From: Mailhella massiliensis
GTDB lineage: Bacteria; Desulfobacterota; Desulfovibrionia; Desulfovibrionales; Desulfovibrionaceae
Assembly (NCBI RefSeq): GCF_900155525.1
Contig: NZ_LT706952.1
Coordinates: forward strand, 754,406 to 818,405
DNA length: 64,000 nucleotides
Reading direction: 5' to 3'
A program made the translations under genes and the position numbers. Below are positions 41,975 to 51,469 of this stretch, in pieces; positions within the stretch are counted from its first letter, which is position 1; each line of letters begins with the position of its first letter. The notes beneath the pieces were generated by a model that saw only the letters and a program-made list of their open reading frames with translations, ran no database searches and was not told the origin of the DNA.

Positions 41975-43672
41975 TCAGGCCCGTTTTTCGTCCCTGCCCA
42001 GGAGGGCGCGGGCGAAATCGTGTGCATCGAAGGGACGCAGATCCTCCATCTTTTCCCCAAGGCCGATGAAGGTGATGGGCAGCTCGAACTGGCTTGCCAC
42101 GGCAAGCGCCACGCCGCCCTTGGCCGTACCGTCGAGCTTGGTGAGGATGATCTCGTTCACTCCACTGGTATCCTTGAACATCTTCGTCTGCTGCAGGGCA
42201 TTCTGCCCGGTGGTGGCGTCGATGACCAGAATGGTGCGGTGCGGTGCGCCGGGATGCTTGCGCTCCACCACCATGCGTATCTTGTGCAGCTCGTCCATGA
42301 GGTTTGACTTGGTATGCAGGCGTCCCGCGGTATCAATGAAAATAACGTCATAGCCGCCCTTCAGGGCCTTGTCCATGGCTTCGAAGGCCACTGCCGCGGG
42401 GTCGGCCCCCATGCCCTTGGCATGGAAGTCCGCACCGACGCGCTTTGCCCACTCTTCCAGCTGCTCCACCGCGGCGGCACGGAAGGTATCCGCCGCGGCA
42501 ATGAGCACCTTCTTGCCCTGCATACGGGCGCGGTAGGCCAGCTTGGCGATGGTGGTGGTCTTGCCCACACCGTTCACGCCCACCATAAGGATGACTTCCG
42601 GCGGGTTCACGGCCGCAATGCGGCGGGGAGCCTTGAAGATGGCTTCCACTTCCTCTTCCAGAAGGGGCATGAGGCCTTCGGGCGTGGTCACGCTGCCTTC
42701 GCGGGCGCGTTCCTTCAGCCGCTTCACCAGCGCCAGGGAAGGTTCGGCCCCCATGTCGGCCATGATGAAGAGTTCCTCCATCTCATCCCAGAAGGCCGCA
42801 TCCAGCGCGGAATGGCCGGACATGAGCGCGGCAAGCCCCTGCCCGAAGCGGGCGCGGGTACGCTCGAGGCCGCTCTGCAGCTTGGCAAAAAGACGATCGC
42901 GCTCGTCTTCCTCGTCTTCCATATCCAGAGCGAGGGCCAGGCGATACTGCAGTTCCGAGCGGAAATCCTCCAGCCAGTGATATTCCATGCGTTCCAGCCA
43001 GTTCCTGAAATCGTCCAGAAAAAGGCGGGCTTCGTCTTCAGGCGTTTCCAGCGCACGCAGCAGGAAGGAAAGGCGGGACCACAGAAGATCGCCCTCTTCC
43101 TCCACTCCGTCGAGCACCACGGCAAGCCATGCCGAAAGTCTCGGTTCGGCCTGACGCAGGGCAAGGGCAAGAGCCTCCTCTTCGGGAGAACGGGCAAAGG
43201 CCGGGGAAGCTGCGGGTTCTTCCCCCTTCTCTTCTCCGCTTTCCGCGGCAGGAAGCATTTCCTCCTGAGGAAGAGAGGCATTCTGAGGGGCTTTATCCTG
43301 AACTTCTTCCCGGACTTCCTCCTCCGGGGCGGCAAGGGGTTCTTCCGCAGGCTCTTCCTCCCGGGGGGAAGCCTCGGGCAGCGCTTCTTCCGCCGCTTCG
43401 GCCTGAGCCTCTTCCGCGGGAGCTTCCGCTGCGGGAGCAGCCTCTTCGTCCTCCGGCGCTTTTTCTTCAACCTCGGGCTGCCCAGCTTCCTCAGCTTCGG
43501 GGGCGGGCTGCACGGGCTCGCTGTCGGCCGGTTCTTCCGGCGTTTCCCCGGCCGGGCCCGTGCCTTCGTCCTTCGGGCTTTCTTCAGGCGCTTCTTTCTG
43601 CTTCACCTCTTCCGCGGGCTGCGAACCGCCGGAAAAGAATCGTTTGACTGCGGAGAAAAATCCCATATTCAC
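41975..43672 (-). CDS. ftsY: Signal recognition particle receptor FtsY
   Basis: 565 residues. A short basic amphipathic start (MGFFSAVKRFFSGG) for membrane contact is followed by a very acidic, proline/alanine/glutamate-rich linker to about residue 160, then the N domain and the G domain: GVNGVGKTTTIAKLA, DTFRAAAVEQLEEWAKR, FIDTAGRLHT and TKLDGTAKGG. It docks ribosome-SRP complexes at the inner membrane. The start could be Met1 or Met3; the linker is long even for the family. Confidence 0.95.
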   Translation of the reverse strand: MNMGFFSAVKRFFSGGSQPAEEVKQKEAPEESPKDEGTGPAGETPEEPADSEPVQPAPEAEEAGQPEVEEKAPEDEEAAPAAEAPAEEAQAEAAEEALPEASPREEEPAEEPLAAPEEEVREEVQDKAPQNASLPQEEMLPAAESGEEKGEEPAASPAFARSPEEEALALALRQAEPRLSAWLAVVLDGVEEEGDLLWSRLSFLLRALETPEDEARLFLDDFRNWLERMEYHWLEDFRSELQYRLALALDMEDEEDERDRLFAKLQSGLERTRARFGQGLAALMSGHSALDAAFWDEMEELFIMADMGAEPSLALVKRLKERAREGSVTTPEGLMPLLEEEVEAIFKAPRRIAAVNPPEVILMVGVNGVGKTTTIAKLAYRARMQGKKVLIAAADTFRAAAVEQLEEWAKRVGADFHAKGMGADPAAVAFEAMDKALKGGYDVIFIDTAGRLHTKSNLMDELHKIRMVVERKHPGAPHRTILVIDATTGQNALQQTKMFKDTSGVNEIILTKLDGTAKGGVALAVASQFELPITFIGLGEKMEDLRPFDAHDFARALLGRDEKRA

Positions 43673-43681
43673 CTCAGGATG

Positions 43682-45574
43682 TTATTTATGACGAATGACT
43701 TTGACGGTATCGCCCACCTTGACGCGGGTGGACTGATCCATGCCGTTGAGCGCCAGAAGTTCCGTGGGCTTCATGTTGAACTTGCGGGAAATGCTCCACA
43801 GGGTTTCGCCGTTCTGCACGCAGTAGTTTTCCGCCGTCACGGTGCTGCGGGAATTTTTGGCGGGAGCCTTTTCCACGGTGCGGGAACGGGAGGGCGCGGC
43901 GGCCACGGCCGTGCTCTTGCCGGAAGGAATCTTCAGCTGCTGACCGGGAGAAAGACTGCCGAGTCTGTCCGCTCCGCCGTTGGCTTCGCAAAGCTCCTGG
44001 AAGGAAATGCCGTACTTGCGGGAAATGGCGTAGGCGGTTTCGCCGCTCTGCACGGTATGCGAGGCCATGCGTGCGGAAGAGGAGGCTCTTGCCGGAACGG
44101 ACCGTGACGCCACCGCAGCCGGAGCCGGAGCCGACAGGCGGATGACCTGCCCCACGCGCAGCGTGCTGAGCTTGTCCGCTCCGCCGTTGGCGGCATAAAT
44201 ATCCCCGAGTTCCATGTCGTACTGTCTGGCGATGGAGAAAAGGGTATCGCCGCTTTTCACCTTGTAGGTGGAAGGAAGCGACTTCGAGCCGCTTTTGCCG
44301 CGAAGCTCGGCCAGAGCGTTCTGAGCGTGATTGTTCCCGCTCTTGCTCTTGCGCGGAGAAGCCGAGGCGATGGCCGTATCCCTCACCGGAGCGGAAGGCC
44401 GCACGGCGGGAAGATTTCTGCCGCTTGCGGGCAGGCGGAGCGTCTGCCCTCTTTTGAGCTTGCCGGGATTGAGCTGGCTGATGATGGAGGCGGGAACGCC
44501 GGTGCGGGAACTCACCTTTGCCAGAGAATCGCCCCGGGCCACCGTATAGTAACGCCAGCCCGCGCCGGAAAGCTTGCCCGCAAGAAGAGCCCGGGCCTGA
44601 GATTCCTTGTTCTTGGGAACATATATGGAACAGGAACGACCGGCGGGAGAAATGGAGCGCAGAACGTGCGGGTTGTAGGCGAGAAAGTCCTTCCAGCTCA
44701 TGTTGAGGCGACGGCTCAGCTCCACAAGGTCGGTGGCGGGCTTTGCCGTAAGTTCGGCCACGGGAACCAGCACGGGATGATCGGCATCGGGAGCGGAGGG
44801 CTGAAGGCCCAGCGTGTCGGCGTTGCGCATGATCTTGGAAATGGCGAGGAAGCGCGGAACATAGAGCATGGTTTCCTCGCGAAGCTGCAGATTGTCATCC
44901 AGCTTATGATTTTTCTGAATGATTTCATGCAGCTTATCCGCACCTGTGGCCTGCTTGGCGCGGCCTATCTTGCCCTCGCCCCCGTTGTAGGAAGCCACGG
45001 CAAGATGCCAGTCGTGGAAAATGTCGTACAGGCGTGCAAGGTAGGTTGCCGCCGCTTCGGTGGAGCGGTACGGGTCCCGGCGTTCATCCATCCACCAGTC
45101 CTGACGGAGGCCGTAGGCCTTGCCCGTGGAGGAAATGAACTGCCACATGCCCACGGCATTGGAACGGGAAACGGCCACGGGGTTGTAACCGCTTTCCAGA
45201 TAGGCAAGGTAGGCCAGATCTTCGGGAAGCCCGCGGGAACGGAACACGCTCTTGGTATAGTTCAGGTACGGGATGCTGTTGCGCAGGAAATTTTCCATGG
45301 TGCCGCGCCGTTCCCGGGAATACTTGATGAAATGGTAGCGCACCTGGGTTTCCATGGCCGGGGAAAGATTCCTGTCCAGCTTCGCAGTGCTTGCGTAGGC
45401 CTTCTTCTCCGCAGCGGAGAGGGAGGAAAGGGATCCTAAATCTATGGCCTCTTCCCTGGCTTCGGCGGAAAGAAGCTCGGGGCTTTCCACCTTCTGCTGA
45501 TTCGCGCAACCGGAAAGGATGACCAGCGCCGCCATTCCCAGAAGGGGAAGGCGGCACAGTTTGCCCATATTCAT
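43682..45574 (-). CDS. MltD-like membrane-bound lytic transglycosylase with four LysM repeats
   Basis: 630 residues; lipoprotein signal ending LSGC (Cys23). SLT domain: YLAYLESGYNPVAVSRSNAV, GMWQFISSTGKAYGL and LAVASYNGGEGKIGRA, with the catalytic glutamate in YLESG. Four LysM modules follow (YYTVARGDSL, TYKVKSGDTL, SHTVQSGETA, NYCVQNGETL), separated by serine/alanine-rich linkers. It cleaves glycan strands from the outer-membrane side. It starts 10 bases downstream-to-upstream of ftsY, in the same orientation. Confidence 0.92.
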   Translation of the reverse strand: MNMGKLCRLPLLGMAALVILSGCANQQKVESPELLSAEAREEAIDLGSLSSLSAAEKKAYASTAKLDRNLSPAMETQVRYHFIKYSRERRGTMENFLRNSIPYLNYTKSVFRSRGLPEDLAYLAYLESGYNPVAVSRSNAVGMWQFISSTGKAYGLRQDWWMDERRDPYRSTEAAATYLARLYDIFHDWHLAVASYNGGEGKIGRAKQATGADKLHEIIQKNHKLDDNLQLREETMLYVPRFLAISKIMRNADTLGLQPSAPDADHPVLVPVAELTAKPATDLVELSRRLNMSWKDFLAYNPHVLRSISPAGRSCSIYVPKNKESQARALLAGKLSGAGWRYYTVARGDSLAKVSSRTGVPASIISQLNPGKLKRGQTLRLPASGRNLPAVRPSAPVRDTAIASASPRKSKSGNNHAQNALAELRGKSGSKSLPSTYKVKSGDTLFSIARQYDMELGDIYAANGGADKLSTLRVGQVIRLSAPAPAAVASRSVPARASSSARMASHTVQSGETAYAISRKYGISFQELCEANGGADRLGSLSPGQQLKIPSGKSTAVAAAPSRSRTVEKAPAKNSRSTVTAENYCVQNGETLWSISRKFNMKPTELLALNGMDQSTRVKVGDTVKVIRHK

Positions 45575-45730
45575 ATCTTCACTCCATCGTTGTGGACTTG
45601 CATCTCGACCAAAAGCAGGATACCAGCCATTGAGGAACGGGTAAGGATACCTTGAAAAGCGCCGGGATTCAATCCGCTATCACCGGCCCCCCGCGGTTTT
45701 TTAAACGCCATCCCAGGGAAATAACGGCCA

Positions 45731-46489
45731 ATGATGAGAAACGACAACGACAGGGAAAATCTTTTGCCGGGCATGAAACCCGTGCTGGAACTGCTGGAAC
45801 GCGAACCTGAAAGAGTGGACATGGTGTTCGTCCGCAAGGGGCGCACAGGGGCGGAAAGCGCCCGTCTGCTGGACCTGTGCCGCGAATACGGCGTGCGCTT
45901 TTCCCTGGTGAACGACGAAACCCTCGTGCGCATGGCGGACAGAGCCGGACATCAGGGCGTTGTCGCCAGGCTGCGCGAGGCCTCCTTCATGCCCTGGGAA
46001 ACCTTTCTGGAACAGGCCGCCCATGCGCCTCTTCCGCTCATGGTGGCGCTCGATCAGGTGCAAGACCCCGGCAACGTGGGCACGCTGGCCCGTACGCTCT
46101 TCGCCATGGGCGGGGCCGGGCTCATCCTTCCCAGGCACAACAGCGCCTTCCTCGGGCCGGGGGCCCGGCGTTCCGCCGCAGGCGCGCTGGAGCGTCTGCC
46201 CATCACGCAGGTGGTCAACCTTTCCCGCGCCGTGGAGGAAGCGAGAAAGGCGGGCTTCGTCACCTGCGCCGCGCAGAAGGTGGAAGAGAGCGTGAATCCT
46301 CTGGTGGAGAAACTGCCCCTTCCCGCGCTGCTGGTGCTCGGCAACGAGGAAAAGGGCGTGCGCCCGGGAGTGCTCAGGCACTGCGACTGCAGCCTGTGCA
46401 TCCCCTTCCGCCGCGATTTCGATTCCCTCAACGTGGCGCAGGCCGGGGCCATACTCATTTCCTGCTTCGCCCGCTCGCTGGAGCTGTAA
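45731..46489 (+). CDS. SpoU/TrmH-family rRNA 2'-O-methyltransferase (RlmB-like)
   Basis: 252 residues, ATG 45731. An N-terminal substrate domain (LLPGMKPVLELLE, HQGVVARLRE) and a knotted SPOUT domain with motif 1 LDQVQDPGNVGTLART, motif 2 LLVLGNEEKGVRPGVL and motif 3 IPFRRDFDSLNVAQAGAILI. Motif 3 reads LNVAQA instead of the usual LNVSxA. Likely methylates a guanosine ribose in 23S rRNA. Confidence 0.88.
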   Translation: MMRNDNDRENLLPGMKPVLELLEREPERVDMVFVRKGRTGAESARLLDLCREYGVRFSLVNDETLVRMADRAGHQGVVARLREASFMPWETFLEQAAHAPLPLMVALDQVQDPGNVGTLARTLFAMGGAGLILPRHNSAFLGPGARRSAAGALERLPITQVVNLSRAVEEARKAGFVTCAAQKVEESVNPLVEKLPLPALLVLGNEEKGVRPGVLRHCDCSLCIPFRRDFDSLNVAQAGAILISCFARSLEL

Positions 46490-46538
46490 CGCAGGCTCAC
46501 GGAGGCATGTTCCCGGATGCTCCGGGGCAACTTCATAT

Positions 46539-46574
46539 AAAAAAGGCTTTGAACATGACGTTCAAAGCCTTTTT
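46539..46574. terminator. Bidirectional terminator
   Basis: AAAAGGCTTTGAAC and GTTCAAAGCCTTTT pair around ATGAC, ending the convergent rlmB-like and yggS genes. Confidence 0.9.
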
Positions 46575-46594
46575 CCGTTTTTAAATCCGTAAGC

Positions 46595-47308
46595 CTATAC
46601 TTTGACCGGCCTCGGGCCGAAGATGTCGGTTCCCACGCGGATCATGGTGGAACCTTCCTCTATGGCCTGCCGGTAGTCGCCGGACATGCCCATGGAAAGT
46701 TCCGGCAGGGCAAGCCCCGTGCGGGCGGAAAGGCGGTCGCGCAGCTTCCTCAGCGCCACGAAATAGGGACGGGCCTCCTCCCCTTCTCCGCAGCGGGGCG
46801 GCAGGCACATGAGACCGCGCAGGCAGAGTCCCGTCCCTTCGGCGGAAACGAGTCCGCCCTGCAGAAGTTCCTCGCAGAGCGCTTCCGCACAGGAAGGCGC
46901 GACGCCGGATTTCTGCGGCTCCTCGCCGATATTGATCTGCAGAAGCACATCCTGCGTACCGCCCTCGGGCATACGGCGCAGAAGCGCACGCGCAAGGTCG
47001 GCGCGGTCGAGCGTGTGCAGCAGAAAAAAGCGCCCCGCGACATCCCTGGCCTTATTGGTCTGCACCGGGCCTATGACATGCCAGCGTATGTCGAGACCGG
47101 CAAGCTCCGTCTGCTTGGCGCGGGCTTCCTGTATGTAGTTTTCCCCGAAGTCCCGCTGCCCCAGGCGGCAGAGCTCGGCGATGTCGGCTGCGGGGTGAAA
47201 CTTCGATACCGCCACAAGGCGCACACTGCCCGCCTCGCGGCCGGAACTGCGTACGGATTCGGCCATGCCGTCCAGCACGGCCCTCCAGCGTTCTTCCAGC
47301 AGACTCAT
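46595..47308 (-). CDS. PLP homeostasis protein YggS/PLPBP
   Basis: 237 residues from ATG 47308 (MSLLEERWRAVLDGMAESVR). The PLP-lysine motif LVAVSKFHP, DFGENYIQEA, WHVIGPVQTNKA and the C-terminal LSMGMSGDYRQAI plus STMIRVGTDIFG are all present. It is a one-domain type III-fold PLP carrier. Last in the phoH-pgpH-ybeY-era run. Confidence 0.93.
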   Translation of the reverse strand: MSLLEERWRAVLDGMAESVRSSGREAGSVRLVAVSKFHPAADIAELCRLGQRDFGENYIQEARAKQTELAGLDIRWHVIGPVQTNKARDVAGRFFLLHTLDRADLARALLRRMPEGGTQDVLLQINIGEEPQKSGVAPSCAEALCEELLQGGLVSAEGTGLCLRGLMCLPPRCGEGEEARPYFVALRKLRDRLSARTGLALPELSMGMSGDYRQAIEEGSTMIRVGTDIFGPRPVKV

Positions 47309-47477
47309 ATCCGACCGGCCTCCCGCCCCTTCCGGGGCGCATTGATGAGTGAACACGCCGTCACTCCAGCGAACGGCGACGCTTGAAGATGCGAAAAAAG
47401 CCCGCGCTTCTCCCGCGACACGCCGGACATGCCTTCCATGCCGGAATTCCGGCACAAAAAAGCGCGCGGCGGAAGGA

Positions 47478-48419
47478 TTAATCCTCTTCCAGCCCGAGGT
47501 CGTGCAGAAGTTCGGTATCTTCCGCCCAGTTGTCCTTGACCTTGACGAAAAGCTGCAGATGCACCTTGCCGCCGATGAGCTTCTGGATGTCGCGGCGGGC
47601 GTCCGTGCCTATTTCCTTGATGGTGGCTCCGGCCCGGCCTATGACCATGGCCTTGTGCGAAGGACGCTGCACGAAGATGACCGCGTGAATGATGGTGAGG
47701 TCGCGCTCGGGCTCCTCTTCCCACGATTCGATGTCCACGGCGGTGGTATAGGGCACTTCCTGACGCAGGCGCTCGAACACCTTCTCACGCACGATTTCCG
47801 CAGCGAGAAAACGCGTGGGCGAGGTGGAAAGCTGATCTTCCGGGAACTGGGAAGCGCCTTCCGGCATCATGCCCGCAATGATCTTCTTGAGTTCGTCCAG
47901 CCCGTCCTTGGTGAGGGCGGACATGGGGAAGACCTCGGCTTTGGGGAAGTATTCCTGAAGCTTCACGAGAAGCGGCAGCATGCGCGACTTGTCGTGGAAA
48001 AGGTCCACCTTGTTCACCACCACGAGCAGGGGGCGGTCGTCGTCCGCAAGGGCGTCGCGCAACGACTGTATGTCGCGCTCCAGAAATTCCGGCCTGCGGA
48101 TGTACAGGTCGGAATCGAGCACCAGCATCACCGCATGAGCGGCGGCCATGCTCTGCCATGCGGCCTGGCTCATCATCTTGCTCAGGTGGCCGCGCTGCTG
48201 CTGGCGGGAGTGGTTCACGCCGGGGGTATCCATGAAGATGACCTGCGCTCCCGGTTCCGACATGATGCCCACCACGCGGCTGCGCGTGGTCTGCGGCTTG
48301 GAAGTCACGATGCTTATCTTCTGTCCCAGAAGGGCGTTGAGCAGCGTGGACTTGCCCGCGTTGGGCGGCCCCATGAGGGCGACCCATCCGCAACGGTGTT
48401 CATTCTCTATTCTGGCCAT
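47478..48419 (-). CDS. era: GTPase Era
   Basis: 313 residues from ATG 48419 ([20 protein letters not shown]). G1 [10 protein letters not shown]2 with QTTR, G3 DTPG, G4 NKVD, and a C-terminal KH domain with [20 protein letters not shown]. It assists 30S maturation by binding the 16S rRNA 3' end. The neighbouring ybeY acts on the same rRNA end. Confidence 0.97.
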   Translation of the reverse strand: MARIENEHRCGWVALMGPPNAGKSTLLNALLGQKISIVTSKPQTTRSRVVGIMSEPGAQVIFMDTPGVNHSRQQQRGHLSKMMSQAAWQSMAAAHAVMLVLDSDLYIRRPEFLERDIQSLRDALADDDRPLLVVVNKVDLFHDKSRMLPLLVKLQEYFPKAEVFPMSALTKDGLDELKKIIAGMMPEGASQFPEDQLSTSPTRFLAAEIVREKVFERLRQEVPYTTAVDIESWEEEPERDLTIIHAVIFVQRPSHKAMVIGRAGATIKEIGTDARRDIQKLIGGKVHLQLFVKVKDNWAEDTELLHDLGLEED

Positions 48420-48518
48420 GTTTTCTCCAATATATGCAAGGTAGCGGCGCGGAAAGGCTCGATGCGCCATTCTGTGACGAAAGGGGCTTTACAGATTGAA
48501 CCACAGGGAGGGGAAACG

Positions 48519-49001
48519 TCAAGCTTCAATATCCGCGCCGTCACCTGAAGCGCGGGAGGCGAGATACTCGCAGAACTCGTCCATTTCCGGGCTGTGGTCG
48601 AAGCCCAGAATATGCCCCATGCCGTGGGCCAGCAGCCTTACGGCATGGACGGGAGCCTTCTGCCCGTAGAGCACGCATTCCCTCTCCAGCGTATCGGCGC
48701 TGAGAAAAAGCGTGCCCACTTCCCCGTCGTCGCCGGGAAAGCTCAGAATGTTGGTGGGACCGGAACAGCCGAGATTGCGCAGATTCACGGAAGCGATATC
48801 TCCGTCCGATGCCACGATAAGCTGGATGCGCCCCTCTTGGGGAGGCAGATTCCCCGTATCCTCACCGGCGCGGGGCCCGTTCTCCTGCCCGGGCAGCATC
48901 CCCGCCTCGAAGGCGGCCTCGTGCATGGCCGAAAGCCAGGAAAGCCATTCTCTCCTGCAGAAACGGCAGGGCGCGCGCATTTCCACGCAGAGCCGGCTCA
49001 T
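48519..49001 (-). CDS. ybeY: Endoribonuclease YbeY
   Basis: 160 residues from ATG 49001 (MSRLCVEMRAPCRFCRREWL). Zinc motif HGMGHILGFDHSPEMDEF, preceded by TNILSFPGDDGEVGTLFLS. It processes rRNA ends. It overlaps the stop of the HD-domain gene (49000 region), so the two are coupled. A 40-residue insertion (GQENGPRAGEDTGNLPPQEG) lies before the core strand. Confidence 0.92.
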   Translation of the reverse strand: MSRLCVEMRAPCRFCRREWLSWLSAMHEAAFEAGMLPGQENGPRAGEDTGNLPPQEGRIQLIVASDGDIASVNLRNLGCSGPTNILSFPGDDGEVGTLFLSADTLERECVLYGQKAPVHAVRLLAHGMGHILGFDHSPEMDEFCEYLASRASGDGADIEA

Positions 49002-51469
49002 GCTCTCTTCTCCGGGTTCTTCGCGCCGTTCTCTGCACCGGCGGCAGGGGCTTTTTCCTCCGCACATCCGGCGTTTTTCCCCTGCTCCGCAGCCCGGTTC
49101 TCCCCTGTTCCGGCATCCTTCGCAGCGTCTTCCGCAGCGCCCTTTTCCCGCGTCTTGTCCGCGCAGGCGCCGCCGGGAGCGCCGACCACCCATTCCATCT
49201 TCAGCTCCTCGGCTTCCTCCTTCCTGCCCTCCTCCGTCTTCTGGCGGTTCTTGTGCTGCTCGGGCTTTTCCTCGGGATAGGCGATGCGCTGATGGAAAAG
49301 GCCGGTGATGATGCGCACGAAGCTGTCGATGAGCTTGTTCAGATCGCGGAAGGTGAGGTCGGACTCGTCGAGCTGACCTTCGGCATACACGCCCTTCACG
49401 ATTTTAGTCACATGGGCTCGGATGCGCGCCGGGGTCGGGTCCACCAGAGTGCGGCTCGAAGCTTCCACGGAGTCGGCCAGCATGACGATGGCGGCCTCCT
49501 TGCTCTGCGGTCTCGGCCCGGGGTAGGAATAGTCCTGAAGCCTCGGGTTCTCGCCCATCTGCAGGGCCTTGTTGTAGAAGAACATGGCCCCGCGCGTACC
49601 GTGATGCTGCACGATGATGTCGGTGATCTCACGGCCCAGGTGATATTCCTCGGCAAGTTCCGCGCCCTGCTTGACGTGGGAGAAGAGAATGAGCGCGCTC
49701 ATGGCGGGGGAAAGCCTGTCGTGGGGGTTGGGCCCGCCGAACTGATTTTCCACGAAGTATTCCGGCCGGGAAATCTTGCCGATGTCGTGGTAGAGCGCCC
49801 CCACCTTGCACAGCAGGCTGTTGGCTCCTATGGCCGCAGCCCCGGCCTCCACAAGGTTGGAAACCACGAGAGAATGATGATAGGTGCCCGGCACCGTCAT
49901 CATGAGTTCCTGAAGCAGAGGATGCTCAAGGTTCATAAGCTCCATCATGCGGAAGCGCGTGGTGTATCCCATGAGCATTTCCAGCACGGGGCTCAGGGCA
50001 AAGAGCAGGAAAAGCGAACCTATGGCATTGCAGAACAGCGCCGCGAGAAGCACGGGAAGCTGCGCCCATTCCAGATGGATGAACAGCGCCGCACCGAAAC
50101 CCGTCATGAGCATCCACAAGAGCAGGGGCAGGCTCCCCCACACCACATCCTGCCTGTTCTGCGCACGCAGCACAAGCCAGGTATTGGTCATGGACGACAT
50201 GAAGTAGAAGAAGAACAGCGCAATGTCGCCCCGGAAAATGACCGTGGCGAAGAAGGAAAGCATGAGCCCCACGGTGCAGTAGCGCCGCGCGGCGAAAATG
50301 AGCGCCGCAAGGCCCGTGCCGCCCGCCACGGGAAAGGCGAAGGCAAGAATATGGGCGATGGGCGTGGAGGCCACGGCCACCAGCAGATACATGGTGCACC
50401 ACGCGGCAAGAGAGAACACGACGAGCAGAAGTGCGATGAGGTTCTGATCCTTGGTGCGCAGCACCGTGCCCTTGTTGCCGCTCGGCGTGATGAAGAGCCC
50501 TAGCAGAAGAAAGAAGCCGAGCACCAGACAGCCGAAGAAGACATGCCAGTCCACCACGCCGGGCGTGGCGCGGAAGAGCGCCTGAAGCTTGATCTGCTGC
50601 TCGTGGGTCACTATGTCGCCCGCGCGCACCAGCACTTCCCCGGTCTGCACCTTGTAGAACACAGGTTCCACGGCGGCGAGCATTTCCTCGTTGCGCTGGC
50701 TGGTCACTTCCTGATTCACGGCCAGGGTGGGCACCACCATGAGGGGCATGACCTCCTGCAGCACCACCTTTGCGCGGGAATTGAGCTTTTCCTCCGCGCG
50801 GAGCTTGCGCCCGAGGGCGACCTTGAACATGCGTATGTCCTTGAGGCCGCCCGCCTGCGTGCGCAGCACTTCCGTACCGCTGTCCAGATCGCGCACCACG
50901 GCTGCGTTGTCGGTATTGGAAAGCTGGCGCATGTCGGCGATGACGCCGTTGGAAAGGGAGGACTCCATCCACGGAATGAGCGTGTTCAGCAGATATTCCT
51001 GCACATAGGAGGCGGAAAGCAGGCGGAAGGCGGAGGAGGACACGTCGGAAAGATGCCGTTCGTTGAAGGCCCGGCGCACCTTTTCCAGGCCCGCGTCGTC
51101 CAGCCCGCGCCTGTTGATCTCGTCCAGCAGGCCGAGACTTTCCTGCCGGAAACGCTCGATGCCCTTCTTGTCGATGTCGAAGACCATGGGCTGGAGCGCC
51201 AGCGCCCTGTCGCGCCGCTGCTGCGTGGCCTGCGGGTCTTCCACGAGAAGATCCCTGTCCGAAACCACGTCATGAGCCGCTATTTCCCCTGCGGGATAGA
51301 CCACCCGTGCCGTGCGCCCCGGCTGCACCGCGCACAGCAAAGAAACCAGCGCGAGCGCGAGCGCCAGGGAAACCAGCCCCCAGTCGTGATGGTGGTGCAT
51401 GAACATGGAGCGGGAATGCCCCAGAAGCTGGGAAACGCTGACAGGAGATATTTTCCTAGTTTTTTTCAT
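48998..51469 (-). CDS. 7TM-HD phosphohydrolase, PgpH/YqfF family
   Basis: 823 residues from ATG 51469 (MKKTRKISPVSVSQLLGHSR). Extracytoplasmic 7TMR-HDED region (about 60-300), seven membrane helices (about 310-480) and a cytoplasmic HD domain: MTVPGTYHHSLVVSNLVEAG, LYHDIGKISRPEYFVENQ, VQHHGT. Relatives hydrolyse c-di-AMP. The C-terminal 90 residues are a charged alanine/glutamate-rich tail that overlaps ybeY. Between phoH and ybeY, the standard location. Confidence 0.92.
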   Translation of the reverse strand: MKKTRKISPVSVSQLLGHSRSMFMHHHHDWGLVSLALALALVSLLCAVQPGRTARVVYPAGEIAAHDVVSDRDLLVEDPQATQQRRDRALALQPMVFDIDKKGIERFRQESLGLLDEINRRGLDDAGLEKVRRAFNERHLSDVSSSAFRLLSASYVQEYLLNTLIPWMESSLSNGVIADMRQLSNTDNAAVVRDLDSGTEVLRTQAGGLKDIRMFKVALGRKLRAEEKLNSRAKVVLQEVMPLMVVPTLAVNQEVTSQRNEEMLAAVEPVFYKVQTGEVLVRAGDIVTHEQQIKLQALFRATPGVVDWHVFFGCLVLGFFLLLGLFITPSGNKGTVLRTKDQNLIALLLVVFSLAAWCTMYLLVAVASTPIAHILAFAFPVAGGTGLAALIFAARRYCTVGLMLSFFATVIFRGDIALFFFYFMSSMTNTWLVLRAQNRQDVVWGSLPLLLWMLMTGFGAALFIHLEWAQLPVLLAALFCNAIGSLFLLFALSPVLEMLMGYTTRFRMMELMNLEHPLLQELMMTVPGTYHHSLVVSNLVEAGAAAIGANSLLCKVGALYHDIGKISRPEYFVENQFGGPNPHDRLSPAMSALILFSHVKQGAELAEEYHLGREITDIIVQHHGTRGAMFFYNKALQMGENPRLQDYSYPGPRPQSKEAAIVMLADSVEASSRTLVDPTPARIRAHVTKIVKGVYAEGQLDESDLTFRDLNKLIDSFVRIITGLFHQRIAYPEEKPEQHKNRQKTEEGRKEEAEELKMEWVVGAPGGACADKTREKGAAEDAAKDAGTGENRAAEQGKNAGCAEEKAPAAGAENGAKNPEKRA

